From the NCBI GenBank assembly GCA_036003045.1, contig DASYSS010000101.1:1-64000 (forward strand): a stretch of 64,000 nt of DNA. Reading direction: 5' to 3'. Within the stretch, counting starts at the first letter, position 1, and every line of letters starts with the position of its first letter. Below the pieces are notes generated by a model that was not told the origin of the DNA, ran no database searches, and saw nothing but the letters and a program-made list of their open reading frames with translations. Shown here one piece after another: positions 18,297 through 27,058 of the stretch. The translations under genes and the position numbers were made by a program. The DNA is from Gemmatimonadaceae bacterium. GTDB lineage: Bacteria > Gemmatimonadota > Gemmatimonadetes > Gemmatimonadales > Gemmatimonadaceae.

Positions 18297-18503
18297 TGAG
18301 ACTCTCCCTGTCGCTGACGTGAGCTGAAAAACACGCCAGGTGGGAAGGCAAGTCGCACGCCTCACGGCCCACGGCTGACCCGAAGCTCCGGTCGAGTGCG
18401 CTAGCGTCAGTTGCTCATCGCGCCTGGACTTGCGAGAATTCCATTCGCGGGCAATTGCCCGAACGACGCAGATCCGGTCGCCTCTTCGTCACAATCCCCG
18501 AGT

Positions 18504-19475
18504 ATGGCAGAGTCGACTGTCAGTCGCCGAGAGTTTCTCGTGCAATCGAGCTCGTGCGCGGCGCACCTCGCGCTCGCGGCGACCGTCATGCCGACAGCGG
18601 CGCGCACGCTCTGGTCGGCCCCGGTGGGACGCGTCGTGGCGCGAGAGCCGTTCGGAAACCTCGAGCGAATCTCCGACGGCGTCTGGGCTCTCGTGTCGAC
18701 TCCGCTCAACGGAGACAGCACGACGGTCTCCAACGGCGGAATCATCGTCGGAAAGGACGCGGTGTTGGCAATCGAAGGATTCAACCGCCCCGCCGGCGCG
18801 CAATGGTTGGCCGGCAAGGCGCGCGAGCTCACGGGTCGTTGGCCGACGCACGTCGTCCTCACGCACTATCACGCGGACCACGCGAATGGAGTCGCGGGCT
18901 ATCTCGCCGGGGGCGACCACCCGGTCGTCCGCTCCACGGCGCGCACTCGCGACTTGGTCATCGAGCGCAACAAACCCGAGGACACGTCGCGCGTAGCGGC
19001 GGTTCGCGACTCGGTGGTGATCACCGCCACCGAACCGACGACATTGGATCTCGGCGGGCGGTCGGTTCGGGTGATTCCTCGGCTTGGCCACACGGAAAGT
19101 GACATTTCGTTGGAACTCGACGAGCCTTCGATCGTTTTTGCTGGCGATTTGTTCTGGAACGCCATGTTTCCGAACTTCGTCGACGCGATTCCAACGAAGC
19201 TTGCGGCATCGGTGCGAGCGCTCCGGCGTACGCGCGACACGCTGTACGTCCCGGGCCACGGTCCGCTCGGACGTGCCGCGGAGTTCGACCGGTATGTGGC
19301 GATGCTCGACGAGGTCGAGAAAGCGGCGCGGGCGGGACTCGCGGCCGGGACCTCGCCCGTCGATCTCGGAGCCAAATTCTCGCTCCCGGCGTCGCTCGGT
19401 GAGTGGACGCTCTTCAACAAAGTCTTCTATCAACGTGCCTTTGAGGCGTGGTACCGCGAGCTGAAACCGGCGTGA
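18504..19475 (+). CDS. Tat-exported MBL-fold metallohydrolase
   Basis: 323 residues from ATG 18504, chosen because it starts the twin-arginine signal VSRREFLVQSS followed by a hydrophobic stretch. Metal motif THYHADH (H-x-H-x-D-H, about 122-128), downstream His in GHTES and Asp in FAGDLFW, and the final His in VPGHGPLG. These are the ligands of a dinuclear MBL site. Substrate unknown: families with this pattern include glyoxalase II-like, quinoprotein-relay and lactonase proteins. Followed after 109 bases by another Tat-exported protein on the same strand. Confidence 0.85.
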   Translation: MAESTVSRREFLVQSSSCAAHLALAATVMPTAARTLWSAPVGRVVAREPFGNLERISDGVWALVSTPLNGDSTTVSNGGIIVGKDAVLAIEGFNRPAGAQWLAGKARELTGRWPTHVVLTHYHADHANGVAGYLAGGDHPVVRSTARTRDLVIERNKPEDTSRVAAVRDSVVITATEPTTLDLGGRSVRVIPRLGHTESDISLELDEPSIVFAGDLFWNAMFPNFVDAIPTKLAASVRALRRTRDTLYVPGHGPLGRAAEFDRYVAMLDEVEKAARAGLAAGTSPVDLGAKFSLPASLGEWTLFNKVFYQRAFEAWYRELKPA

Positions 19476-19584
19476 TACGCGGTGCGCGCGATTTTGTTGT
19501 CCGCAGGGCGGATGATTTCGCGTTGGTACTGAAGTCCTGAACGAGCTACCCACCAGAACGGCGCGAACGCGCCGGGGAGGAAGC

Positions 19585-20259
19585 ATGAACGATCGTCCAC
19601 CAACTGAGCTGGAGCAGGGCCGCCGCGCATTTCTCGGCAAGATCGCCGTCGGAGCAGCCGGCCTCTCGATGGCCGCGGCGATCGATCCGTGGGAGGCATG
19701 GGCCCAGGCTCGCGCCAACGGCGCACCGGACGGCGAGCATTGGCTCGACAATCTGAAGGGCACGCACAGACAGCTCGTCGATGCCTACCAGCCGAACGAA
19801 GGGTTCCCGTTTGCGTTCGTGTGGTCGTTCGGGCTGGTGCAGCCGCCGCCGGCGCAGATCGGCACGGTCATGGTGCTGCGCCATTTCGCGATGCCCTTCG
19901 CGTTGAACGACGCGATGTGGGCGAAATACAAGATCGGCGAGGGGATCAAGTTCAACGACCCCGCGACGAAGGCGCCCGCGGTCAAGAACGTCATGTACAA
20001 GGCGAAGCCCGGCACGCTGCCAATCGACGACATCGCGATCGACAAGCTCATGGCCAAGGGCACGATCTTCGGCGCCTGCAACGTCGCGCTGCAGTTCCTG
20101 AGCGGCGAGTTTGCCGCCAACGCCAAGGTGTCAAAGGAAGCGGCCGCGAAGGAATGGGCGGCCAACTTGGTTCCGGGAATCCCCCTCATCCCGTCGGGGA
20201 CCTGGGGAGTGAACCGGGCACAGCAAAAGGGATGCACCTACTGCACCGGCGGCGGTTGA
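19585..20259 (+). CDS. Tat-exported protein, DsrE-like candidate, with C-terminal CxxC
   Basis: 224 residues. Twin-arginine signal (QGRRAFLGKIAVGAAGLS), cleavage near EAWAQ. The mature part has MVLRHFAMPFALNDAMW, then GTIFGACNVALQFLS, VPGIPLIPSGTWGVNRAQQKGCTYC; the pattern of a central Cys followed by a PxG...vxxAQxxG strand resembles DsrE/DsrF proteins, but this is a weak visual match and the family is not certain. The last residues are CTYCTGGG, a CxxC. Together with the upstream MBL-fold protein a periplasmic sulfur or redox role is possible. A well-formed terminator follows. Confidence 0.7.
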   Translation: MNDRPPTELEQGRRAFLGKIAVGAAGLSMAAAIDPWEAWAQARANGAPDGEHWLDNLKGTHRQLVDAYQPNEGFPFAFVWSFGLVQPPPAQIGTVMVLRHFAMPFALNDAMWAKYKIGEGIKFNDPATKAPAVKNVMYKAKPGTLPIDDIAIDKLMAKGTIFGACNVALQFLSGEFAANAKVSKEAAAKEWAANLVPGIPLIPSGTWGVNRAQQKGCTYCTGGG

Positions 20260-20292
20260 TCGGAAACCCCGGGTGATTCACCCGAGAAATGC

Positions 20293-20339
20293 ATGGAAAG
20301 AGGCGTCTGGCCGGCTGGCCGGGCGCCTCTTTCCATTTC
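20293..20339 (+). terminator. hairpin terminator
   Basis: Thirteen-base perfect stem (20293-20305 with 20324-20336) with an inner GC-rich loop (CTGGCCGGCTGGCCGG), followed by TTC. It ends the 18504-20259 unit. Confidence 0.75.
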
Positions 20340-20536
20340 AGCTCCGGCGGCCCCGTGAATGCATCACTCATGAAGGGTTGCCAAGGAGCCGTAAACGCTT
20401 GATAGTGTTGGTGCGTATGCATCGTGACGCCGGGGGTGTTCAACCCCTAGGACTTGGCGTGCGCACCTGAAATAGTCCGTGTAGCCGCACGAAAACATTG
20501 ACACGACAGACCGGCTTCCCCGGGAGATTGTCGAGC
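20340..20536. other. intergenic region before the DUF1592 operon
   Basis: No gene is seen. It holds a small hairpin-like dyad GGGGT/ACCCC (20433-20447) and a TTGACA-like hexamer at about 20498, but no convincing -10 box at the right distance. The promoter for the four-gene operon starting at 20537 must lie here. Confidence 0.4.
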
Positions 20537-23032
20537 ATGAAGATCGTGTTTGCATCGGTTGCGGCAGTCAGCGCCGCGGTGGCCTTTTCGGTCGGCACCG
20601 CGACTGGAACGCGAGCCCCTAACTATTTACGGCCCAACGCGTCCCCGACGAGACCTCTCGTAAAACCTCCGGCCAAGCACGCCGCGCGCTCAGCCAAGCC
20701 CGCGCCCTCGCCGACGATTCCGATCAGCGCACTCAACGCGGTCGTCGACCAGTACTGCACCGATTGCCACAACGACCAGATGATGGTCGGCAATCTTTCA
20801 CTAGAGCACTACGACGTCGCAGCCGCGCCATCGCGATGGGCCGCATCGGAAAAGATGATCCGAAAGTTGCGCTCCGCGATGATGCCTCTCCCCGGCGCGC
20901 CGCGTCCGGGCGGTGACACGCTGACGCAGCTGGTCGCGACCATCGAGCAGGTCATCGACCGCGCGGCGAAACCGAATCCGGGCAGTCGCACGTTCCAGCG
21001 GCTGAACCGCGCGGAATACGAAAACGCCGTGCGCGATCTGATCGGACTCGACGTGACCGCCGGAGATTGGCTGCCGCTCGACACGAAGAGCGCCAACTTC
21101 GACAACATCGCCGACGCGCAAATCCTGTCGCCGACGTTGCTCGACGCGTACCTCAACGCCGCGTCGGCCGTGAGCCGCCTCGCCGTCGGCGACAAGAACG
21201 CCGCGCTCTCGCAGACGACCTACAAGTCGTCGCCGTTCGCGTCGCAGCATCCGTGGGATCACGTCGACGGCGCGCCGTTCGGCACTCGCGGCGGCATCGT
21301 CACGAAGTACGTCTTTCCCGCCGACGGGATGTATCAGTTCCGCATGGTCATCGAGGGCGGTGTCGGCGTGCACCTCGAGGACGTGGACATCTCGGTGGAC
21401 GGCAAGAGCGTCTCGCTCTTCCACTACGAGAAGGGCGTGAATCGCACCGCCGCGTCGGCCGACGCGCCGCTCGGCGCCGATCTCTATACCACCGATCCCA
21501 TCGCGTTGAAGGCGGGTCAGCAGATGGTGTCGGCCGCGTTCGTTCGCCGCACCGACGGCCCCTACGAAGACCTGATCAGGCCGCACGACTGGTCGATGGC
21601 ATCGAACGGCAACGCGAGCGCCGGCACGACGACGCCGCCGCACATCATGGAATTGACGGTCATCGGGCCGTCGAAGATCACGGGCGTGTCGGACACGAAG
21701 AGCCGGCGCATGATCTTCTCCTGCCGTCCGTCGAAGACGCTCACTGAACGCGCCTGCGCCGAGCAGATCGTCACCCGGCTCGGCACGCGCGCCTACCGCC
21801 GTCCGCTGACGAAGCACGACGTCGACGGCCTGATGGCGTTTTACACGCAGGGCGCGAAGAGCGGGGGCTTCGAGGAAGGCGTACGGTCGGCGCTCCAGGC
21901 AACGCTGTCGAGTCCGTATTTCGTGTTCCGCTTCGAGCCGGTGCCGGCGAACGTCGCGCCGGGACAGAACTACCAGATCAGCGACATCGATCTCGCGTCG
22001 CGGCTGTCGTTCTTCATCTGGGGAAGCATCCCGGACGATCAGCTGCTCAAGCTCGCCGAACAGAAAAAGCTTTCCGACCCGAAGACGCTCGATCGCGAGC
22101 TGCACCGCATGCTCGCCGATCCGAAGTCCGAGGCGCTGGCGTCTCGCTTCGCGGCGCAGTGGCTCCGGCTTCAGGACCTCGACAAGGTTCACCCGGACGC
22201 CTACCTGTTCCCCGACTACGACCAGCAGCTCACCGACGACATGCGCCGGGAGACGCAGCTCTTCTTCCAGGACGTCGTCAGGAACGACCGAAGCATCCTC
22301 GACTTCTTCAATGCGAACTTCACGTACGTGAACGAGCGGCTGGCCCGTCACTACGACATTCCAAACGTCTCCGGCTCGGACTTCCGCCGCGTCGAGTATC
22401 CGGACAGCAACCGCCGCGGAATCTTCGGACAGGGCGCCTACCTCGTGCAGACGTCGATCGCGGACCGCACGTCGCCGGTGCTGCGCGGCAAGTGGATCAT
22501 GGAAGTGCTGATGGACATGCCGCCGCCGCCCCCGCCGCCCAACGTTCCGACGCTCGATGAAACGGCCGCCGGGAAGGACGGTCATCCGCTCACCACGCGC
22601 GAGCGGATGGAGATTCATCGCAAGAATCCGACGTGCAACACGTGTCACCAGTACATGGACCCGATCGGTCTCGCGATGGATAACTTCGACGTCACCGGCA
22701 AGTGGCGGTATCGCGAGAACGCCATGCTTCTCGATACGCGCGGCAATCTGTACGACGGCACGCCGATCCAGACGCCGGGCGATCTGACGACGGCGCTGCT
22801 CAAGCGGCCGATCCCGCTGGTGCGCGCGTTCGCCGAGAACCTCATGGCGTACGCGTTGGGACGTCGGGTCGAGGACTTCGACCAGCCGACGATCCGCGCG
22901 ATCGCCAAGCAAGCTGAGACCAACGACTACCGATTCTCGTCGTTCGTGAACGGGGTCGTGCGCAGTGATGCATTCAGGATGAAGCGAGCGGAAGACGCAG
23001 TGGCCGCAACCGACACCAAAGACAAGCACTAA
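20537..23032 (+). CDS. Exported DUF1592/DUF1587/DUF1588/DUF1585 protein with two CxxCH motifs
   Basis: 831 residues from ATG 20537. Signal peptide (MKIVFASVAAVSAAVAFSVG). Heme-type CTDCH at residues 74-78, then a DUF1587 block (RTFQRLNRAEYENAVRDLIG), a beta-rich insert, DUF1595 (RLGTRAYRRPLTKHDVDGL), DUF1592 (DLASRLSFFIWGSIPDDQLL, FVNERLARHYDIP-like stretch), DUF1588 with a second heme motif CNTCH (700-704), and DUF1585 (VRAFAENLMAYALGRRVEDF). This is the full planctomycete-cytochrome-like architecture. It is probably a periplasmic c-type cytochrome; substrate unknown. The start of a four-gene operon; the next gene begins 27 bases later and is the DUF1552 partner usually found with it. Heme binding is inferred from CxxCH. 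Confidence 0.88.
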   Translation: MKIVFASVAAVSAAVAFSVGTATGTRAPNYLRPNASPTRPLVKPPAKHAARSAKPAPSPTIPISALNAVVDQYCTDCHNDQMMVGNLSLEHYDVAAAPSRWAASEKMIRKLRSAMMPLPGAPRPGGDTLTQLVATIEQVIDRAAKPNPGSRTFQRLNRAEYENAVRDLIGLDVTAGDWLPLDTKSANFDNIADAQILSPTLLDAYLNAASAVSRLAVGDKNAALSQTTYKSSPFASQHPWDHVDGAPFGTRGGIVTKYVFPADGMYQFRMVIEGGVGVHLEDVDISVDGKSVSLFHYEKGVNRTAASADAPLGADLYTTDPIALKAGQQMVSAAFVRRTDGPYEDLIRPHDWSMASNGNASAGTTTPPHIMELTVIGPSKITGVSDTKSRRMIFSCRPSKTLTERACAEQIVTRLGTRAYRRPLTKHDVDGLMAFYTQGAKSGGFEEGVRSALQATLSSPYFVFRFEPVPANVAPGQNYQISDIDLASRLSFFIWGSIPDDQLLKLAEQKKLSDPKTLDRELHRMLADPKSEALASRFAAQWLRLQDLDKVHPDAYLFPDYDQQLTDDMRRETQLFFQDVVRNDRSILDFFNANFTYVNERLARHYDIPNVSGSDFRRVEYPDSNRRGIFGQGAYLVQTSIADRTSPVLRGKWIMEVLMDMPPPPPPPNVPTLDETAAGKDGHPLTTRERMEIHRKNPTCNTCHQYMDPIGLAMDNFDVTGKWRYRENAMLLDTRGNLYDGTPIQTPGDLTTALLKRPIPLVRAFAENLMAYALGRRVEDFDQPTIRAIAKQAETNDYRFSSFVNGVVRSDAFRMKRAEDAVAATDTKDKH

Positions 23033-23059
23033 CCAACCCGACTCGGGGGAAGGCGGACC

Positions 23060-24457
23060 ATGCAGATCCTCACTGGAAAGGCGTTGCCTCGTCGGACGTT
23101 CTTGCGCGGGCTGGGAGCGGCGGTCGCCCTCCCCTACCTCGACGCGATGGTGCCGGCGCTCGGGGCGCTGACCAAACGCTCGGTCACCTCGGCGCCGGGC
23201 GAGAAGACGCGCTTCGTCGCCATCGAGTCGGTTCACGGCGCCGCCGGCAGCAACATCTGGGGCGCGTCCAAGAACCTCTGGGCGCCCGCCGCGACCGGCA
23301 AAGACTTCGTGCTCAACCCGGACGGTGCGCTCATCCCGCTCGAGCCGTGGCGCAAGACGCTCACGATCATCAGCAACACCGACACGCGCATGGCCGAAGC
23401 GTTCGACGCCCCGGAGATCGGCGGCGACCACTTCAGGTCGAGCGCGGTCTTCCTCACCCAGTCGCACCCGAAGCAGACGCAGGGATCGGATCTCTACGTC
23501 GGCACGTCGATGGATCAGCTGATCGCCCGCCACATCGGCGGCGACTCGGCGATCCCCTCGATGCAGCTCTGCATCGAGAACCTCGACCAGGCCGGCGGCT
23601 GCTATTACAACTACGCGTGCGCGTACACCGACACGATCAGCTGGGCAAGCCCCAGCGAGCCGCTGCCGATGATCCGCAATCCGCGCACAGCCTTCGACCT
23701 GCTGTTCGGCGCGGGCAACAACAACGCCGACCGGGTCACGCGCCGCAAGGCGAATCAGAGCATTCTCGACTGGATCACCGGCGAGACGAATTCTCTGAAG
23801 CGCCAGCTCGGTCCTGCGGACCAGCAGCGTCTCGACAAATACCTGCAGGACATTCGTGAGCTCGAGCGCCGAATCCAAGCTGTCGAGGCGCGCAACTCCA
23901 GTGGTGAATCGCGCGAGCTGCCCGAGGCGCCGGTCGGCGTTCCGGACTCCTTCGCCGAGCACATGCAGCTGATGTTCGATTTCCAGGTGCTCGCGTTCCA
24001 GTCCGACATGACACGCGTGTTCTCGTTCAAGACGGGCCGCGACGCGTCGAGCCGCCAGTTCCCCGAGAGCGGCACGGACAAGGGCTTCCATCCGGCGTCG
24101 CACCACGGCGGCCGCGAGTCGGCGATCTTGGACTTCAACAAGATCAATCGGTACCACGTGAGCCTGCTGCCGTACTTCCTCGACAAGCTGGCCAACACGA
24201 TGGACGGGGAAAAGAGCCTGCTCGATCAGACGATGATCATGTACGGCTCGCCGATGGCCGACGGCAACATTCACAACCACCGCCGCTGCCCACTGCTCCT
24301 GCTCGGACATGGCAACGGACGCATTGCCGGCGAGATGCACCTCAAGGCGCCCGACGGAACGCCGATGGCCAACGTGTTCCTCACCTTGATGCACAAGCTC
24401 GGCTTGAACAACAACAGTTTCGGCGACAGCACGGGCGAGTTCGCACTCAGCGTCTGA
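23060..24457 (+). CDS. Tat-exported DUF1552 protein
   Basis: 465 residues. Twin-arginine signal (LPRRTFLRGLGAAVALPYLD). Later motifs SHPKQTQGSDLYVGTSMDQL, QSILDWITGETNSLKRQLG, LDKYLQDIRELERRI and HHGGRESAILDFNKINRYHV, and near the C-terminus MADGNIHNHRRCPLLLLGHG, are characteristic of DUF1552, a family distantly like sulfatase/alkaline-phosphatase-fold proteins. It is nearly always next to a DUF1592 gene. Tat export suggests folding or cofactor loading in the cytoplasm. Function unknown. Ribosome site GGGGAAGG precedes the ATG. Confidence 0.88.
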   Translation: MQILTGKALPRRTFLRGLGAAVALPYLDAMVPALGALTKRSVTSAPGEKTRFVAIESVHGAAGSNIWGASKNLWAPAATGKDFVLNPDGALIPLEPWRKTLTIISNTDTRMAEAFDAPEIGGDHFRSSAVFLTQSHPKQTQGSDLYVGTSMDQLIARHIGGDSAIPSMQLCIENLDQAGGCYYNYACAYTDTISWASPSEPLPMIRNPRTAFDLLFGAGNNNADRVTRRKANQSILDWITGETNSLKRQLGPADQQRLDKYLQDIRELERRIQAVEARNSSGESRELPEAPVGVPDSFAEHMQLMFDFQVLAFQSDMTRVFSFKTGRDASSRQFPESGTDKGFHPASHHGGRESAILDFNKINRYHVSLLPYFLDKLANTMDGEKSLLDQTMIMYGSPMADGNIHNHRRCPLLLLGHGNGRIAGEMHLKAPDGTPMANVFLTLMHKLGLNNNSFGDSTGEFALSV

Positions 24458-24469
24458 GGAGGACGCGGC

Positions 24470-26563
24470 ATGAAACGAGTCAGCCTGTTCGGTGCGGCGC
24501 TGCTGTGTGCGGCGAGCGCATCGGCATTCGCGCAGCAAAAGGACACGCGCGGCAAGGTCACGCTCCCGATGCCGCCGGCGCGAACGCCGGCGGTCGCCGA
24601 TGCCGCGCAGAAGGGCGATGCCGCGGCGGTAAAGAAGCTCATCGCGCAGGGCGCCGACGTGAACGTGCCCGAAGGCGATGGCATGACGGCGCTGCACTGG
24701 GCGGCGGAGCACGGCGACTCGGCGATAACGACGATGCTGCTTCGCGCTCACGCCGACGTCAAAGCCGCGACGCGCATCGGCTCGTATACGCCGCTCGAGC
24801 TCGCGAGCCGCAGCGGCTCGGCGGCCGTGGTGAAGGCCCTTCTTGCCGCCGGCGCCGATCCGAATCGCCCCGACGCAAGCGGCGCGACCGCCGTGCACCT
24901 CGCGGCGGCGGCCGGGAATGCGGACGCAGTGTCCGCGCTCCTCGAAAAAGGCGGAAACCCGAACGCGCGCGAGAAAGAGTGGGGACAGACGCCGCTCTTC
25001 TTCGCCGCTGAGAATAATCGCGCAGCCGCGATCAAGGTGTTGCTCGCGAAGGGCGCCGATCCCGCGGCGCGGTCGAACGTGATGAATCTTCAGGAAGACG
25101 CGGCGCGCGATCAGGCCGGTACGAAGAAGCGCAACGAGGTCCTCATCGCGTTCATGCCGCAGGCACGAAAGGATTCGGTCGCAGCGGCGGCCAAGGCCCA
25201 GGCTCACGCGGACTCGATCGCCGCCGCCGAAGCCGGTCCGAACGCCGCGCAGTTTGCGCGGCGCGGCGGTGGCGGCGGCGGCGGCGGTGGTCGAGGCGGC
25301 CCGCAGCCAAAGGGTCCGTTTACGATGGAACAGGTTCAGGCCGCGATCGACTCCGGTCGCGTCGTCGAAGCCATGCGCCCCGCGTCGAACGCGCAGGTGA
25401 CTGAAGAAGTCGACACGCTCAACGGCGGCGTCGCGGGCTACAACGGAACGGTGGGCGGCGTCGGCGGCTTCACGGCGCTGCATCACGCGGCTCGCCAAGG
25501 GAACGTCGAAGCCGCGCGCGCGCTGCTCGACGGCGGCGCGGACATCAATGACACGAGCCGCGTCGATCACACGACGCCGCTCCTCATCGCGACGATCAAC
25601 GGGCAGTTCGACGTCGCGATGCTCCTCGTCCAGCGTGGCGCGAATCCGAACATCGCCAGCAACGTCGGCATGACGCCGCTCTACGCGACGCTCAATACGC
25701 AGTGGGCGCCGAAGTCGCGCTATCCACAGCCGCAGGCGATCCAGAACCAGAAGACTCCCTACCTCGAGCTGATGAAAGCGCTGCTCGACGCGAAGGCCAA
25801 CGTCAACGCGAAACTCGGCACGCAGCCGTGGTATTTCGCCTACAACAACTGCGGCAACGCCAACTGCGGGCTGGAGTATCTCGACGGTTCGACGGCGTTC
25901 TGGCGCGCGGCGTATGCGGTTGACGTTGACGCCATGAAGCTCTTGGTGAAGTACGGCGCCGATCCGAACATTCCGGCGATCCGCGCGCCGCAGGGTGGCG
26001 GCCGTGGTGGTCGCGGCGGGCGTGGCGGCGGAGCGGGTCGTGGTGGCGCTCCTCCGGGCGACATCGCCGCGTTCGACTCGGCGACGCGCGCCGCGCAATT
26101 CGCCGGCGGTCGTGGCGGCGGCGGCGGCCGCGGTGCCCAGCCGATTCTCGACCCGGCAATCGATTCCGCGGCGAAGGCGGCGCCGGTCGGCCTCGGCGTC
26201 TATCCAATCGACGCGGTGGCGGGCGAAGGCTACGGCAACGGCTTCGCTGGTAACTCTCACCGCCACGCGCCAGATGGCTGGATGCCGGCGATGCGGTACC
26301 TCGTCGAAGAGTTGCACGCCGACGTCAACCAGCGCGACGCGCGCGGCATGACGCCCCTGCACCAGGCGGCCGCCCGCGGCGACAACGAGATGATCCTGTA
26401 CCTCGTCGCGCACGGCGCCGATCCACGAGCCGTGTCACGAGACGGACATACGACGGTGGACATGGCGAACGGGCCGGTGCAGCGACTACGTCCCTTGCCC
26501 GAGACGATCGCGCTGCTCGAGAAGCTCGGCGCGAAGAACCAGCACCATTGCGTGTCCTGCTGA
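24470..26563 (+). CDS. Secreted ankyrin-repeat protein with Gly/Arg-rich linkers
   Basis: 697 residues. Signal peptide (MKRVSLFGAALLCAASASAF, then AQQ). Ankyrin repeats in three blocks: about 45-175 (DGMTALHWAAEHGD, ASGATAVHLAAAAGN), about 325-440 (GFTALHHAARQGNVEAARALL, GMTPLYATL), and about 600-680 (GMTPLHQAAARGDNEMILYL). Between them lie Gly-rich linkers (RRGGGGGGGGGRGG; GGRGGRGGRGGGAGRGG). The protein ends HHCVSC. The ribosome site GAGGAGG lies at the end of the DUF1552 gene, 12 bases from its stop, so co-translation is likely. A scaffold for the DUF1592/DUF1552 pair is a plausible inference. Confidence 0.88.
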   Translation: MKRVSLFGAALLCAASASAFAQQKDTRGKVTLPMPPARTPAVADAAQKGDAAAVKKLIAQGADVNVPEGDGMTALHWAAEHGDSAITTMLLRAHADVKAATRIGSYTPLELASRSGSAAVVKALLAAGADPNRPDASGATAVHLAAAAGNADAVSALLEKGGNPNAREKEWGQTPLFFAAENNRAAAIKVLLAKGADPAARSNVMNLQEDAARDQAGTKKRNEVLIAFMPQARKDSVAAAAKAQAHADSIAAAEAGPNAAQFARRGGGGGGGGGRGGPQPKGPFTMEQVQAAIDSGRVVEAMRPASNAQVTEEVDTLNGGVAGYNGTVGGVGGFTALHHAARQGNVEAARALLDGGADINDTSRVDHTTPLLIATINGQFDVAMLLVQRGANPNIASNVGMTPLYATLNTQWAPKSRYPQPQAIQNQKTPYLELMKALLDAKANVNAKLGTQPWYFAYNNCGNANCGLEYLDGSTAFWRAAYAVDVDAMKLLVKYGADPNIPAIRAPQGGGRGGRGGRGGGAGRGGAPPGDIAAFDSATRAAQFAGGRGGGGGRGAQPILDPAIDSAAKAAPVGLGVYPIDAVAGEGYGNGFAGNSHRHAPDGWMPAMRYLVEELHADVNQRDARGMTPLHQAAARGDNEMILYLVAHGADPRAVSRDGHTTVDMANGPVQRLRPLPETIALLEKLGAKNQHHCVSC

Positions 26564-26584
26564 CGGGCCCGCCGTAGTCCAACG

Positions 26585-26836
26585 ATGCCGATTTACGATT
26601 ACGTTTGCCGCGCGTGCGGGCACGAGTTCGAGGCCCTCACGCGCGGTTCGTCTTCGAAGCAGCCGAAGTGTCCCGAGTGCCAATCGGAGGACGCCGAACG
26701 CTTGCTCTCGATGCCGCGGGTCAAGTCTGAGACGACCAAGGACCTCGCGATGCGAGCCGCGAAACGCCGCGACGCCCAACAGGGAGCAGATCGCGTCAGG
26801 GCCCAACGGGAATACGAAGCGAGTCACGACGACTGA
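26585..26836 (+). CDS. FmdB-family zinc-ribbon protein
   Basis: 83 residues. N-terminus MPIYDYVCRACGHEFE with a CxxC pair and a second pair in CPECQ, the putative regulatory zinc-ribbon of FmdB. C-terminal part is charged (AAKRRDAQQGADRVRAQREY), predicted helical. Cytoplasmic. It is 21 bases after the ankyrin gene and may belong to its operon. Role unknown; small FmdB proteins have been linked to transcription of amidase/formamidase genes in some bacteria. Confidence 0.88.
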   Translation: MPIYDYVCRACGHEFEALTRGSSSKQPKCPECQSEDAERLLSMPRVKSETTKDLAMRAAKRRDAQQGADRVRAQREYEASHDD

Positions 26837-26848
26837 GGCCGGTGGGCC

Positions 26849-26904
26849 GGTAGCCGGTAGCCGGTAGCCGGTAGCCGGTAGCCGGTAGCCGGTAGCCGGT
26901 AGCC
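26849..26904. repeat. tandem repeat, 8 copies of 7 bp (GGTAGCC)
   Basis: Eight exact copies of GGTAGCC, preceded by GGTGGGCC. It starts 12 bases after the FmdB stop and lies 38 bases before a terminator. One of several related GG..CC repeats in 26.8-37.2 kb. Confidence 0.97.
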
Positions 26905-26941
26905 GGTGGTTCATCGAGAATTCGCGGATCACTCCAAAACG

Positions 26942-26970
26942 AAGGCCCCGCTCAATGACGGGGCCTTTTC
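26942..26970. terminator. bidirectional hairpin terminator
   Basis: Nine-base stem AAGGCCCCG / CGGGGCCTT (26942-26950, 26959-26967) with TTCC after it on the plus strand and CGTTTTGG on the minus strand. Between the FmdB gene and the convergent gene ending at 27059. Confidence 0.8.
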
Positions 26971-27000
26971 CTGCGAAGCAAACCGATCAGCGAATGGGAG

Positions 27001-27058
27001 ACCGGTTTCAAAACCGGTCCACCGGTCCACCGGTCCACATGTCCACCCGTCCACCCGT
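27001..27058. repeat. inverted repeat plus 8-bp tandem repeats
   Basis: ACCGGTTT-CA-AAACCGGT (27001-27018) is followed by five 8-bp units CCACCGGT, CCACCGGT, CCACATGT, CCACCCGT, CCACCCGT (27019-27058). The array abuts the stop codon (27059-27061) of the leftward gene. Confidence 0.95.

Noticed and set aside
20801-26413. Very long open frame (about 1870 codons) on the minus strand opposite the DUF1592/DUF1552/ankyrin genes
   Set aside because: It runs opposite three well-supported plus-strand genes, has no recognisable domain, and its codon pattern is explained by GC-rich third positions of the real genes.
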